Source: a virus. Taken from it: 24,116 bases of DNA. The stretch lies in IMG/VR virus record IMGVR_UViG_3300042691_036419, positions 1 through 24,116 of that record, one strand, 5' to 3'. Positions within the stretch are counted from its first letter, which is position 1. Every line of letters starts with the position of its first letter. The position numbers and the translations under genes were made by a program. The notes below the pieces were generated by a model. The model did not search any database. It was given only the letters and a program-made list of their open reading frames with translations, and was not told the DNA's origin. This document shows, piece by piece, positions 7,543-13,107 of the stretch.

Positions 7543-7764
7543 TTAGGGCCGGAACCGCCCAGTGTCAAGGGGGGTGCCGTATTGCTGGGCCGTCGCCCGG
7601 GCGAGCTGGACTTGCGCCCAGTGCTCGGGGTAGACGTGGCTGATAATGCGGTTCCCGCGGAACTGGGAGAGCAGCGTGACCGCCTCAGGCTGGCGACGCT
7701 TGGTGACCCGCTCGCTGAGGCTCGGGGTCGGCTCGACCATCTCCTGCACGTCGTCAATCGTCAT
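7543..7764 (-). CDS. Hypothetical small protein, last gene of the leftward operon
   Basis: 73 residues from the ATG at 7764, chosen because AAGGAG lies seven bases upstream; a longer in-frame ORF upstream lacks such support. The product starts MTIDDVQEMVEPTPSLSE and has a basic middle (RVTKRRQPEAVTLL), a FRGNRIISHVYPEHW segment and a helical tail. No family is recognised. It overlaps the upstream gene by 11 bases and is probably cotranscribed with it and the HTH gene from the promoter at 8158-8186. Its stop is just beyond the convergent hairpin region. Confidence 0.66.
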   Translation of the reverse strand: MTIDDVQEMVEPTPSLSERVTKRRQPEAVTLLSQFRGNRIISHVYPEHWAQVQLARATAQQYGTPLDTGRFRP

Positions 7765-7918
7765 TGTCTCGCTCCTTGAGGCAGGTGGCACAGAGGGCTT
7801 CCTCGCAATGCTCGCCGTAGCGGTTCTCGTAGCACCCGTAGGCAACGGCATCCTCCTCTCCACAGCCGTCGCACTCGACGGCGTAGGGCAACTCGGTCGG
7901 CAGATAGCTAATCGACAT
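7754..7918 (-). CDS. Cys-rich zinc-binding microprotein
   Basis: 54 residues from the ATG at 7918, which has GAGG seven bases upstream. Six Cys residues in ECDGCGEEDAVAYGCY and HCEEALCATCLKE could bind one or two zinc ions in a treble-clef or ribbon fold. The tail (KERDNDD) is acidic. The function is unknown; small zinc proteins next to an HTH regulator in phages are often accessory regulators, but that is inference. It overlaps both neighbours by about 11 bases, which is typical of a tightly coupled operon. Confidence 0.7.
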   Translation of the reverse strand: MSISYLPTELPYAVECDGCGEEDAVAYGCYENRYGEHCEEALCATCLKERDNDD

Positions 7919-8150
7919 TGCTGAACCTCGCTGGTTGGGGGTCGGTGTCCATCTCGTGGCAGTAGACGCGTAGCCGCTCACGCACAGCAAACGGGATAGG
8001 GTGGGCCTTCCGGAGCCAGCGCCAGATGCTGACCCGGGAGCGGCCCAGCACCTGCTTGGCAAAGTCGTCAATGGTGCCGCCGTGGAGCTTTATCGCTCGC
8101 TTGAGGAGCGTCGTGCCCGGGCGGTTCGGGCGGGGCTGTGTGGTCGTCAT
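7908..8150 (-). CDS. Helix-turn-helix regulator candidate (leaderless)
   Basis: 80 residues from the ATG at 8150. Residues about 15-60 form a likely HTH: TTLLKRAIKLHGGTIDDFA, then VLGRSRVSIWRWLRKAHPI, where the second part resembles the recognition helix of Cro-like or transposase-type HTH domains. No Shine-Dalgarno precedes the ATG, and a -10-like TATCGT ends seven bases before it, so the mRNA is probably leaderless. It heads the leftward operon and faces a rightward promoter, an arrangement typical of a regulator controlling both directions and itself. Whether it represses or activates cannot be told. Confidence 0.75.
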   Translation of the reverse strand: MTTTQPRPNRPGTTLLKRAIKLHGGTIDDFAKQVLGRSRVSIWRWLRKAHPIPFAVRERLRVYCHEMDTDPQPARFSNVD

Positions 8151-8157
8151 GTGCCAG

Positions 8158-8186
8158 ACGATAGTGCCGATTTCTCCGCGGCGCAA
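8158..8186 (-). promoter_or_regulatory. Leftward promoter for the leaderless HTH operon
   Basis: Read on the minus strand: TTGCGC (8186-8181), 17-bp spacer, TATCGT (8163-8158), then seven bases and the ATG at 8150. It is back-to-back with the rightward promoter at 8217-8245; 30 bp separate the two -35 boxes, room for an operator. Confidence 0.62.
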
Positions 8187-8216
8187 GTCCCCCCTGAAAC
8201 ACGTTGCATTTGGCAC

Positions 8217-8245
8217 TTGCGTAAGTACAGGCCCACGCATAGATT
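8217..8245 (+). promoter_or_regulatory. Rightward promoter for the SSB operon
   Basis: TTGCGT (8217-8222), 17-bp spacer, TAGATT (8240-8245). The -10 is the same as that of the 6852 promoter. The expected start near 8252 gives a leader of about 20 bases containing CACTCACACAGGGAGG before the ATG at 8273. Confidence 0.62.
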
Positions 8246-8272
8246 CAAGGGACACTCACACAGGGAGGCTGT

Positions 8273-8449
8273 ATGCACGATGTAATTCCGCTCGAGCAGC
8301 AGGTGGAGGACCTGACCAAACTGGTCGGGCTGTTGTTCCGGAAGGTGGCGTTGCTCCAGCAGGAGGTGACTGAGCTGGACCGCGCCCGCATCCTCGACGC
8401 GCAGATGGCGTGGAGCGAGGTGCAGAGCCTGAGCCGGGAGATTATGTAG
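8273..8449 (+). CDS. Small coiled-coil protein
   Basis: 58 residues: ATG at 8273 with GGGAGG (8263-8268) upstream, TAG at 8447-8449. The product is almost wholly helical, with heptad spacing of Leu/Val (for example EQQVEDLTKLVGLLFRK and LLQQEVTELDRARI), so it is probably a coiled-coil dimer. No family is recognised. It is the first gene after the rightward divergent promoter and lies just before the SSB-like gene, so it may be an early regulator or replication accessory. The good ribosome binding site and the position after a promoter support it despite its small size. Confidence 0.68.
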   Translation: MHDVIPLEQQVEDLTKLVGLLFRKVALLQQEVTELDRARILDAQMAWSEVQSLSREIM

Positions 8450-8520
8450 GACCGCAGGACCCGCCGTGGCACGTCGGCCGCGGCGGCACACTTACGGGGT
8501 CGCGCCCCAAGGAGACACAG

Positions 8521-9174
8521 ATGGCTACCAAGTTGACGCTGGAAAACGCAGGAGACCGCGCCGTGATGACGGTGACGGAGTGCAAGTCGGTGACGACCAA
8601 GTTCGGCACCAAGCTGGTGTTTACGGGGACCACGGACGAGGGCGAGCTCGTCGAGACCCCGCTCATTCCGGATACGACCGGACTCAAGCAGCTCGACCGC
8701 CTTGGCCTCACCGCGGACACTGCGGTCGGCGAGCGCCTCGAGTTCTCCCGTGCCGCCAACCCGAGCGGCAAGCCCTACTGGAACATCGACCCCGCCCGTT
8801 CGGGTGGTGCGGCCCCGTCGAAGCGGATGGCCCCGCCTAGTGCAACGGTTGCACCAGCGGCTACGCCAGTGACGGATAGGACACCGGACCAGCGCCGCGA
8901 TGCGGTGGTCTCGCAGTACCTCCTGCTCTGGCAGACGGTCGCCACACAGCTCTCGCAGGTGCAGTCGGTCAAGGTGGATGCCGCGGTGGTGCAGGCGGCA
9001 ACCGCCACGCTCTGGATTAGCCTCAAGGACCACGGCCTGCAGGTGACCCAGCCTGCGGCCAAGGCGGCTCCGGCTCCGGTGGTGCCGACCACGCCTGCCC
9101 CGAGCGGGAAGCGCATTCAGCCACCTATCTCCCTGCCACCCGAGGACCCGGCGGATGACGACCTCCCGTTCTGA
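8521..9174 (+). CDS. Single-stranded-DNA-binding-like protein
   Basis: 217 residues from the ATG at 8521, with AAGGAG six bases upstream. The N-terminal ~95 residues are beta-rich (KLTLENAGDRAVMTVTECK, KFGTKLVFTGTTDEG) and could form an OB fold. After a Pro/Ala-rich linker comes a helical segment (about 120-175), then another Pro/Ala-rich linker ending in DDDLPF. An acidic tail of the form DDDxPF is the hallmark of bacterial and phage SSBs, which use it to recruit replication and repair partners. The helical insert between OB-like domain and tail is not usual. The identification rests mainly on the tail plus the fold pattern. Confidence 0.68.
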   Translation: MATKLTLENAGDRAVMTVTECKSVTTKFGTKLVFTGTTDEGELVETPLIPDTTGLKQLDRLGLTADTAVGERLEFSRAANPSGKPYWNIDPARSGGAAPSKRMAPPSATVAPAATPVTDRTPDQRRDAVVSQYLLLWQTVATQLSQVQSVKVDAAVVQAATATLWISLKDHGLQVTQPAAKAAPAPVVPTTPAPSGKRIQPPISLPPEDPADDDLPF

Positions 9175-9337
9175 GTGGGATGACGACGCGATGGAGTTCG
9201 GGCGCTGGTCGGAGCAGTCGGTGGATGGGGAGCTGGTGACGGTCTGGGTGCCGCACTGCCCCTACCACCCCGGCTTCGAGCAGCCCTGCCGCGTGTGCGA
9301 ATCGCTGCCGCTGAGTCCGGCGGAGGGGGCGGAGTGA
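9155..9337 (+). CDS. Cys/His microprotein
   Basis: 60 residues; the ATG at 9155 lies inside the last codons of the SSB-like gene, with GAGGA about eight bases upstream. The segment HCPYHPGFEQPCRVCE (about residues 34-49) could bind zinc. The N-terminus is acidic with aromatic residues (EWDDDAMEFGRWSEQ). No family is recognised. It overlaps the genes on both sides, which argues for coupled translation in the SSB operon. An internal ATG at 9191 is a possible alternative start. Confidence 0.6.
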   Translation: MTTSRSEWDDDAMEFGRWSEQSVDGELVTVWVPHCPYHPGFEQPCRVCESLPLSPAEGAE

Positions 9338-9783
9338 TACGCTGCGAGCTCCAGCGCTGTCGACAGGTGCTGGTCGAGCGAGTGGACCAGCTGGGGCGGG
9401 TGACGTATGCCTGCCCCGGCTGTACGCGCCGGAAGAAGGGCCAGTGCCAGCTCTGTCCCAAGGCGGTGGTCGGCACGGTCGGCGTGGCCTATTACTGCGC
9501 CGAGTGCCGTCGGGTCAAGCAGCGCGAGTCGGTGATGCGCTGGCAGCGTAACCATCTCGACAAGGTCGCGAAGAACCAGCGCCGTCGGCGGTGGGCCGCG
9601 CAGGGGAAGCGGATGCCTGCGGAGCCGATGACGCCAAGCCAAGCGGGCAAGCTGGGCGGCAAGAAGGGGGCCGCGGCGCGGGTCAAGGCGCTGGGGCCTA
9701 AGCGAGTCAAAGAGATAGCGCTCAAGGCGGTCCGCATCCGGTGGGCCAAGCACTGGGAGCGCCAACGACAGGGGGATGTATGA
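9334..9783 (+). CDS. Zinc-finger protein with basic KGG-type C-terminal repeat
   Basis: 149 residues from the GTG at 9334, chosen because GGAGG lies about seven bases upstream and it overlaps the previous stop (GTGA). The N-terminal half has at least three Cys pairs (CELQRC, CPGCTRRKKGQCQLC, YYCAEC), giving one or two zinc sites, followed by a basic helix (WQRNHLDKVAKNQRRRRW) like that in some HNH-associated phage proteins, although no HNH His/Asn triad is clear. The C-terminal TPSQAGKLGGKKGAAARV ... RIRWAKHW is the short Gly-Lys/Arg-Trp motif found in many small DNA-binding proteins. Probably DNA binding; a nuclease role is not supported. Confidence 0.7.
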   Translation: MIRCELQRCRQVLVERVDQLGRVTYACPGCTRRKKGQCQLCPKAVVGTVGVAYYCAECRRVKQRESVMRWQRNHLDKVAKNQRRRRWAAQGKRMPAEPMTPSQAGKLGGKKGAAARVKALGPKRVKEIALKAVRIRWAKHWERQRQGDV

Positions 9784-10283
9784 CACTTGTAATACGCGAG
9801 CCGCTCGCGCAGACGCGGCTCACCTTGAACCCCGGCGAGATTGCCGTGGCGACCACCATCGCGGGTATCCGGCAGGGCGTTAACCGCGAGCGGGGCATCG
9901 TCAACCAGAAGGCGGGCTCGCAGGACCCAATTACTACGGACATCATCGGGATGCTGGGCGAGCTGGCCTTCGCCAAGTGGGCGAACGTCTGCCCGGACCT
10001 GAGTACGCACCTACGTTCAGGCACCCCGGACGCCATCTTCCGGGGCTACACGGTGGATGTCAAGTCCACCCGAAACCCAATAGGGCCGCTGTACGTCGAT
10101 GCGCGGCCCGATAAAGCGCCGGACCTCTATGTGCTCGTCCACGTCGAGTATGCGACCTGCACCTTGCTGGGCTGGGTCTGGCGGTCGGAGCTGAATGAGT
10201 ACCTGACGCCGGAGGAAAACCGTATCCCGGCGAACCAGCTGACCGAGATGCGCTGGCTGGCGGAGATTGAGCCGAAGGCTTGA
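9780..10283 (+). CDS. PD-(D/E)XK nuclease-like phage protein
   Basis: 167 residues from the ATG at 9780, which overlaps the previous stop (ATGA). The core fits a restriction-endonuclease-like fold: Glu61 in GELAFAKW, Asp84 in TPDAIFRG, and Asp93-x-Lys95 in YTVDVKSTR, followed by alternating strands (LYVDARPDKAPDLYVLVHV) and a small hydrophobic strand with GWVW. This is the usual pattern of small phage PD-(D/E)XK proteins that cut DNA or recombination intermediates; the exact substrate is unknown. It is the last protein gene before the non-coding stretch, and the next promoter starts within its stop region. Confidence 0.72.
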   Translation: MTLVIREPLAQTRLTLNPGEIAVATTIAGIRQGVNRERGIVNQKAGSQDPITTDIIGMLGELAFAKWANVCPDLSTHLRSGTPDAIFRGYTVDVKSTRNPIGPLYVDARPDKAPDLYVLVHVEYATCTLLGWVWRSELNEYLTPEENRIPANQLTEMRWLAEIEPKA

Positions 10284-10308
10284 CGCCGTGACGCCAAAGC
10301 GTTAGCTT
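10280..10308 (+). promoter_or_regulatory. Promoter of the non-coding 10313-10720 stretch
   Basis: TTGACG (10280-10285), 17-bp spacer, TAGCTT (10303-10308). Bases 10300-10314 match the -10/+1 part of the 6852 promoter at 14 of 15 positions. Here no start codon follows at +1: the next bases are GCGTAG, the start of a hairpin. Confidence 0.6.
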
Positions 10309-10312
10309 GGCG

Positions 10313-10720
10313 GTGCGTAGTTCACGGCTATGCACGAGTAGTCACAAGAGAACGGCCCCGATAAGTACCCCCTCGGACGCGGAACTAAGAACCGCAGTCC
10401 GCCGTGAAGGGAGGGAACGTCGGGGCCTCTTGTTTGTCTGCGGGCCTACTCTCGGTCTCCCGCAGGTGACCTGAACCGACAGGCCACACTCAATCCTGAC
10501 CGTGCTGGCGACACCCGGTAACACAAATCCACGCTCTGCCTGCCTGCAACGTGGTCGGTCGTCTCGGGTCGTTCGCTGGGAGCAACACGGGGGCACAGCG
10601 GCCCCGCAGGTCACCCGTCGAGGGACTTCGCTCGAGCACCCCCGAGCAAGCGCAGACGGCCCCACCGCTGGCCTTCGGTCCCGCGTAGCACCGCAACCCC
10701 CGCCGACGACCGGGAATGGC
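10313..10720 (+). ncRNA. Candidate structured non-coding RNA
   Basis: The 467 bases between two genes (10284-10750) hold no convincing coding frame but many complementary arms: GTGCGTAG/CTATGCAC (10313-10320 with 10328-10335, one G-T pair); GGCCCCGAT/GTCGGGGCC (10354-10362 with 10419-10427), enclosing CGGAC-GCGG/CCGC-A-GTCCG (10374-10382 with 10392-10401) and a CCCT/AGGG pairing; CTGCGGG/CCCGCAG (10438-10444 with 10459-10465); and a long-range GGTGACCTG/CAGGTCACC (10465-10473 with 10607-10615). A promoter lies directly upstream, with expected start near 10314. No match to tRNA, tmRNA, RNase P or group I intron was recognised. The 3' end is uncertain; a TCTTGTTTG stretch after 10427 could be an earlier end. 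The RNA could also be an unusually long 5' leader of the 10751 gene. Confidence 0.5.
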
Positions 10721-10750
10721 CGGGGTGTATCCTTCCACCAGACACGCCCT

Positions 10751-11233
10751 ATGCCACTCGCCATTGCCACTGAGACCGGACAATTCCACGAGCACCGCGG
10801 CCGCCAGTTGCTCGAGGCCTTCGCTCGCCATACGCACAGCGAGCTCGTCGTCTCCGACCCGCAGGCCACCGCGGCCCTCGATGCGGTCTTTCACCGGGAC
10901 GGGGTGCTGGTCGCGGTCGCCGAAGCCAAGACCCGCGTCAAGTACGACTACGCCGCCATCGCTGAGTACGGGACCTACCTCATCACCCACGATAAGCTCG
11001 AGACACTCCAGCAGGTGAGCGCCGCCCTTGCCGTGCCGTCCTTCCTCGTGACCGAGCTGAGCGATGGGGTCCGGCTCTACTGGCAACTGACCGATGCCAG
11101 CGGCCGCGAGACCCTGCGCTACCGGGTGAACGCCACCGAGACGCTGGCCACATCGGTCGGGACTGAGCGGGTGGTCCGGGTCAATGCCTTCCTGCCACTC
11201 GAGGCCGCCACCATCTGGGGCACGGGCGAATAA
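10751..11233 (+). CDS. PD-(D/E)XK nuclease-like protein
   Basis: 160 residues from the ATG at 10751. The same frame is open upstream to 10502, but that extension is Arg/Pro/Thr-rich, has no structure and lies over the RNA stems, so it is taken as non-coding. The core has Asp44 in AALDAVFHRDG and Glu58-Ala-Lys60 in AVAEAKTR, matching the metal-binding pattern of the PD-(D/E)XK fold, followed by helix/strand elements (YGTYLITHDKLETLQQV, SFLVTELSDGVRLYW). No Shine-Dalgarno is visible; a TATCCT at 10728-10733 with a poor -35 could give a very short leader. The substrate is unknown. It differs in sequence from the other two nuclease-like proteins here. Confidence 0.68.
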   Translation: MPLAIATETGQFHEHRGRQLLEAFARHTHSELVVSDPQATAALDAVFHRDGVLVAVAEAKTRVKYDYAAIAEYGTYLITHDKLETLQQVSAALAVPSFLVTELSDGVRLYWQLTDASGRETLRYRVNATETLATSVGTERVVRVNAFLPLEAATIWGTGE

Positions 11234-11239
11234 TTTCTC

Positions 11240-11268
11240 TTGCGCGACCAGCGTGTCGGCGCTATACT
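11240..11268 (+). promoter_or_regulatory. Promoter of the small HTH gene
   Basis: TTGCGC (11240-11245), 17-bp spacer, TATACT (11263-11268), the best -10 in the window. The expected start is near 11275, giving a leader of about 43 bases to the ATG at 11318. Confidence 0.75.
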
Positions 11269-11282
11269 CAGCGTGTCGCGAC
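11250..11282. repeat. Operator-like direct repeats and palindrome at the 11240 promoter
   Basis: AGCGTGTCG occurs twice, at 11250-11258 and 11270-11278, exactly 20 bp apart (two helical turns), on either side of the -10. The second copy runs into the palindrome GTCGCGAC (11275-11282) at the expected start site. The arrangement is typical of repressor binding sites; the downstream HTH-like protein is the natural candidate for autoregulation. Confidence 0.6.
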
Positions 11283-11317
11283 AAGACAGCGACTCACACA
11301 TAACCTCTGGGGGGAGT

Positions 11318-11545
11318 ATGCACGACCCGGCAACGGCCACGAAGGCCGTCCATCCTGTGGTGTCCGCGGTGCTCGAGCAGTTGCGGGGGCCAGAGGAGCG
11401 GTCCCACGCCAAGGCCAAGATGCGGCTGGCGATGACCATCAACTACAACATCCACACGGTCCAGCACTGGGCGGCGGGTCGCCGTCAGCCCTGCGCGGAT
11501 GCCATCGCCAAAATGGAGGAGGTGCTCAATGCCGCTCGTGCTTGA
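11318..11545 (+). CDS. Small helix-turn-helix (Cro-like) regulator candidate
   Basis: 75 residues from the ATG at 11318, with a GGGGGGAG ribosome binding site just upstream; a longer frame from 11240 would run through the promoter. The likely HTH is in residues about 35-70: KMRLAMTINYNIHTVQHWAA, then GRRQPCADAIAKMEEVL, where the second helix would read the DNA. The size and pattern fit a phage Cro-type or YdaS-like regulator. Its promoter carries paired direct repeats suited to self-control. The 3' end overlaps the exonuclease gene by 17 bases, so the regulator and the following genes are probably one operon. Confidence 0.7.
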   Translation: MHDPATATKAVHPVVSAVLEQLRGPEERSHAKAKMRLAMTINYNIHTVQHWAAGRRQPCADAIAKMEEVLNAARA

Positions 11546-12260
11546 CATCGAAACCATCCCGCTCGAGGCCTCGCTCACGCGGCCCTACCCCACGGACCGC
11601 CAGCCGCCTGCCAACTACAAGTCCGAGGAGACCATCGCCAAGTGGCGCGAGCAGGACCGCCAGCGCTGGGACACGGACCGCGCCAAGGAGTACAGCTTGA
11701 ACCCACGGCTCGGGCGTGTCCTCTGCCTTGGCTGGGCCACAACGGACGAAGAGGGCAACCTCCTGACGCACGGCCTCGAGTACGCTGCGGAAGAGGCTGG
11801 AGAAGCCGAGGTCCTCGAGCGGTTCTGGCGGATGGCGCTCGAGGCGGATGGCCGCGTCGTGACGTGGAACGGCAGCTGGGACCTGCGCTTTCTCGTGATG
11901 CGCTCGCTCGCCTGCGGGGTGCAGCCCAGCATCGGGGCCTACTACATCCGCGAGTGGTTCCGCAAGTACGTTACGCAACCGCACTTCGACTGCAAGGCCG
12001 TCGTCCTCAACTGGGATGTGCGCGTCTCCGGCGAGGGCCTCGATGAGTGGTCCAAGTTCTTGGGGCTGCCGGGGAAGACCGAGGGCATCAGCGGCAAGGA
12101 TGTCTGGCCGCTCTTCCAAGGCGGGATGCACGACGAGATTGCTGAGTACTGTGTCCGTGATGTGCTGGCCACCTCGGCTGTCTATCACCGCCTGCTCCCC
12201 TTCTTCGGCACCAAGCTCGCGCCCTCGCTCGAGATTGAGTTCGCCAGCGCGGAGGACTAG
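11529..12260 (+). CDS. DEDDy-type 3'-5' exonuclease
   Basis: 243 residues from the ATG at 11529, which overlaps the HTH gene. Exo I is LDIET (Asp6, Glu8); Exo II is TWNGSWDLRFL (Asp118); Exo III is EYCVRDVLAT with Tyr207 and Asp211 spaced as Yx3D, which is the DEDDy form of the DnaQ/RNase H-like superfamily. These proteins remove nucleotides from the 3' end of DNA or RNA using two metals. No polymerase domain follows, so it stands alone; it resembles the 'predicted PolB-type exonuclease' family seen in phages. It could act in proofreading, recombination or host nucleic acid breakdown. The assignment to the superfamily is strong, the substrate open. Confidence 0.88.
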   Translation: MPLVLDIETIPLEASLTRPYPTDRQPPANYKSEETIAKWREQDRQRWDTDRAKEYSLNPRLGRVLCLGWATTDEEGNLLTHGLEYAAEEAGEAEVLERFWRMALEADGRVVTWNGSWDLRFLVMRSLACGVQPSIGAYYIREWFRKYVTQPHFDCKAVVLNWDVRVSGEGLDEWSKFLGLPGKTEGISGKDVWPLFQGGMHDEIAEYCVRDVLATSAVYHRLLPFFGTKLAPSLEIEFASAED

Positions 12261-12264
12261 CCCA

Positions 12265-12489
12265 ATGGACTACCGCCAAGCGCCCTGCCCGGACTCGGAC
12301 TTCCCCGGCTACTCGGACAAGACCGCCTATGCCCCAGTCACGGGAGAATACAAGATTCCGTGGCCGCCGAAGACTACGCTGCATAAGCACCCGTCGGACT
12401 TTGCGTTCTGGTTGGTGATTGCTCTCCTCGCGATGTGGGCCATCTGCGGCATCCTCGGCCTTGTGATGGTGCTCCGATGGCTGTTCTAA
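12265..12489 (+). CDS. Single-pass membrane protein
   Basis: 74 residues; ATG at 12265 with GGAGG nine bases upstream. The N-terminal 45 residues are polar with many Pro, Tyr and Asp (for example PCPDSDFPGYSDK), and one transmembrane helix follows at about 48-70 (FAFWLVIALLAMWAICGILG), ending in the short tail LRWLF. No signal peptide or known family is seen. The orientation is probably N-in or tail-anchored like. It overlaps the start of the VRR-NUC gene by 13 bases. A membrane protein in an early operon may act in superinfection exclusion or host takeover, but this is only a guess. Confidence 0.66.
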   Translation: MDYRQAPCPDSDFPGYSDKTAYAPVTGEYKIPWPPKTTLHKHPSDFAFWLVIALLAMWAICGILGLVMVLRWLF

Positions 12490-12893
12490 AGCCCCGCAAG
12501 CGGCCGCAGTACCTCGAGGCCATCGAGCAGCGGCTCTTCGTCAAGCGGCTCCGCACGGACCCGCGCACCAAGGACCTGCCGTGGTGCTCGGTGCCGAACG
12601 GCGGCAAGCGCAGTGCCCGCGAGGCCGCGCTGCTCAAGGCCGAAGGAGTGCAGGCTGGCGTCCCGGACTGGCTGCTCTTCGTCGAGGTCCAAGATGGCGA
12701 CACACCAGAAGGAAACGCTATGCTGTGGAACGGCCTTGCCATCGAGTTCAAGTCGCCAAGCGGCAAAGGTCGCGTGAGTGAATCGCAGGAGCGCTGGCAC
12801 GAGATGCTCCGCAACAATTTCTGGGATGTCCGTATCTGCACCACCGCCGAAGAGGCGTGGCACGTCACGATGGAGTATCTCGGTGAGCTATAA
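12477..12893 (+). CDS. VRR-NUC domain nuclease
   Basis: 138 residues from the ATG at 12477, inside the end of the membrane protein gene. It has the standalone VRR-NUC pattern of the PD-(D/E)XK superfamily: N-terminal helix with EQRLFVKRL, SVPNGGKRS, then GVPDW with Asp64, GLAIEFKSP with Glu90 and Lys92, and the downstream SESQERWHEML with Gln104. Phage standalone VRR-NUC proteins are structure-selective nucleases that can resolve Holliday-like or flap DNA. About the right length for the family (100-150 residues). A short insert, VQDGDTPEGNAMLWN, lies between the Asp and the Glu-x-Lys strands. This is the best-supported of the three PD-(D/E)XK proteins here. Confidence 0.88.
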   Translation: MAVLKPRKRPQYLEAIEQRLFVKRLRTDPRTKDLPWCSVPNGGKRSAREAALLKAEGVQAGVPDWLLFVEVQDGDTPEGNAMLWNGLAIEFKSPSGKGRVSESQERWHEMLRNNFWDVRICTTAEEAWHVTMEYLGEL

Positions 12894-13107
12894 GCCAATC
12901 GCCTGTCACTGCCACGATGTCTGTCCCGAGTGCGCGGGCTGGTCCGCCACCGCGCAGACTATCGCCCAGCACAACCTCCGCTGTGCCTGTCACGGCGAGC
13001 GGAGCTACCCGACCACACGCTATCACACCATCGCCACGGAGTCTCTATGTCCAACACCGCCTTCGTCCTTCTCGTTTTCATCATCGTCGCGCCGGGTCTC
13101 GTTCTAG
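12883..13107 (+). CDS. Cys/His-rich microprotein with overlapping tail
   Basis: 74 residues from the GTG at 12883, which has GGAG eight bases upstream and overlaps the VRR-NUC stop. The first half contains ACHCHDVCPECAGW and RCACHGE, seven Cys/His ligands suitable for one or two zinc ions. The last 20 residues are a Ser/Pro/Phe stretch (PPSSFSFSSSSRRVSF) that lies over the start and membrane helix of the next gene in another frame and may not be under selection. No family is recognised. The overlap of about 60 bases is longer than elsewhere in the window. Confidence 0.6.
   Translation: MSYKPIACHCHDVCPECAGWSATAQTIAQHNLRCACHGERSYPTTRYHTIATESLCPTPPSSFSFSSSSRRVSF

Noticed and set aside
10408-10427. 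Resemblance to the conserved GAGGAAAGTCC region of RNase P RNA
   Set aside because: The match is partial (GAGGGAACGTC), and the other universally conserved RNase P elements, such as ACAGAA near the 3' end, are absent.
10705-10733. A promoter directly before the 10751 gene
   Set aside because: TATCCT (10728-10733) is an acceptable -10, but the hexamer 17 bp upstream (GACGAC) is not a -35; too weak to list as a feature.
10502-10750. N-terminal extension of the 10751 nuclease gene
   Set aside because: The added 83 residues are Arg/Pro/Thr-rich without structure, lie over RNA stems and have no ribosome binding site.
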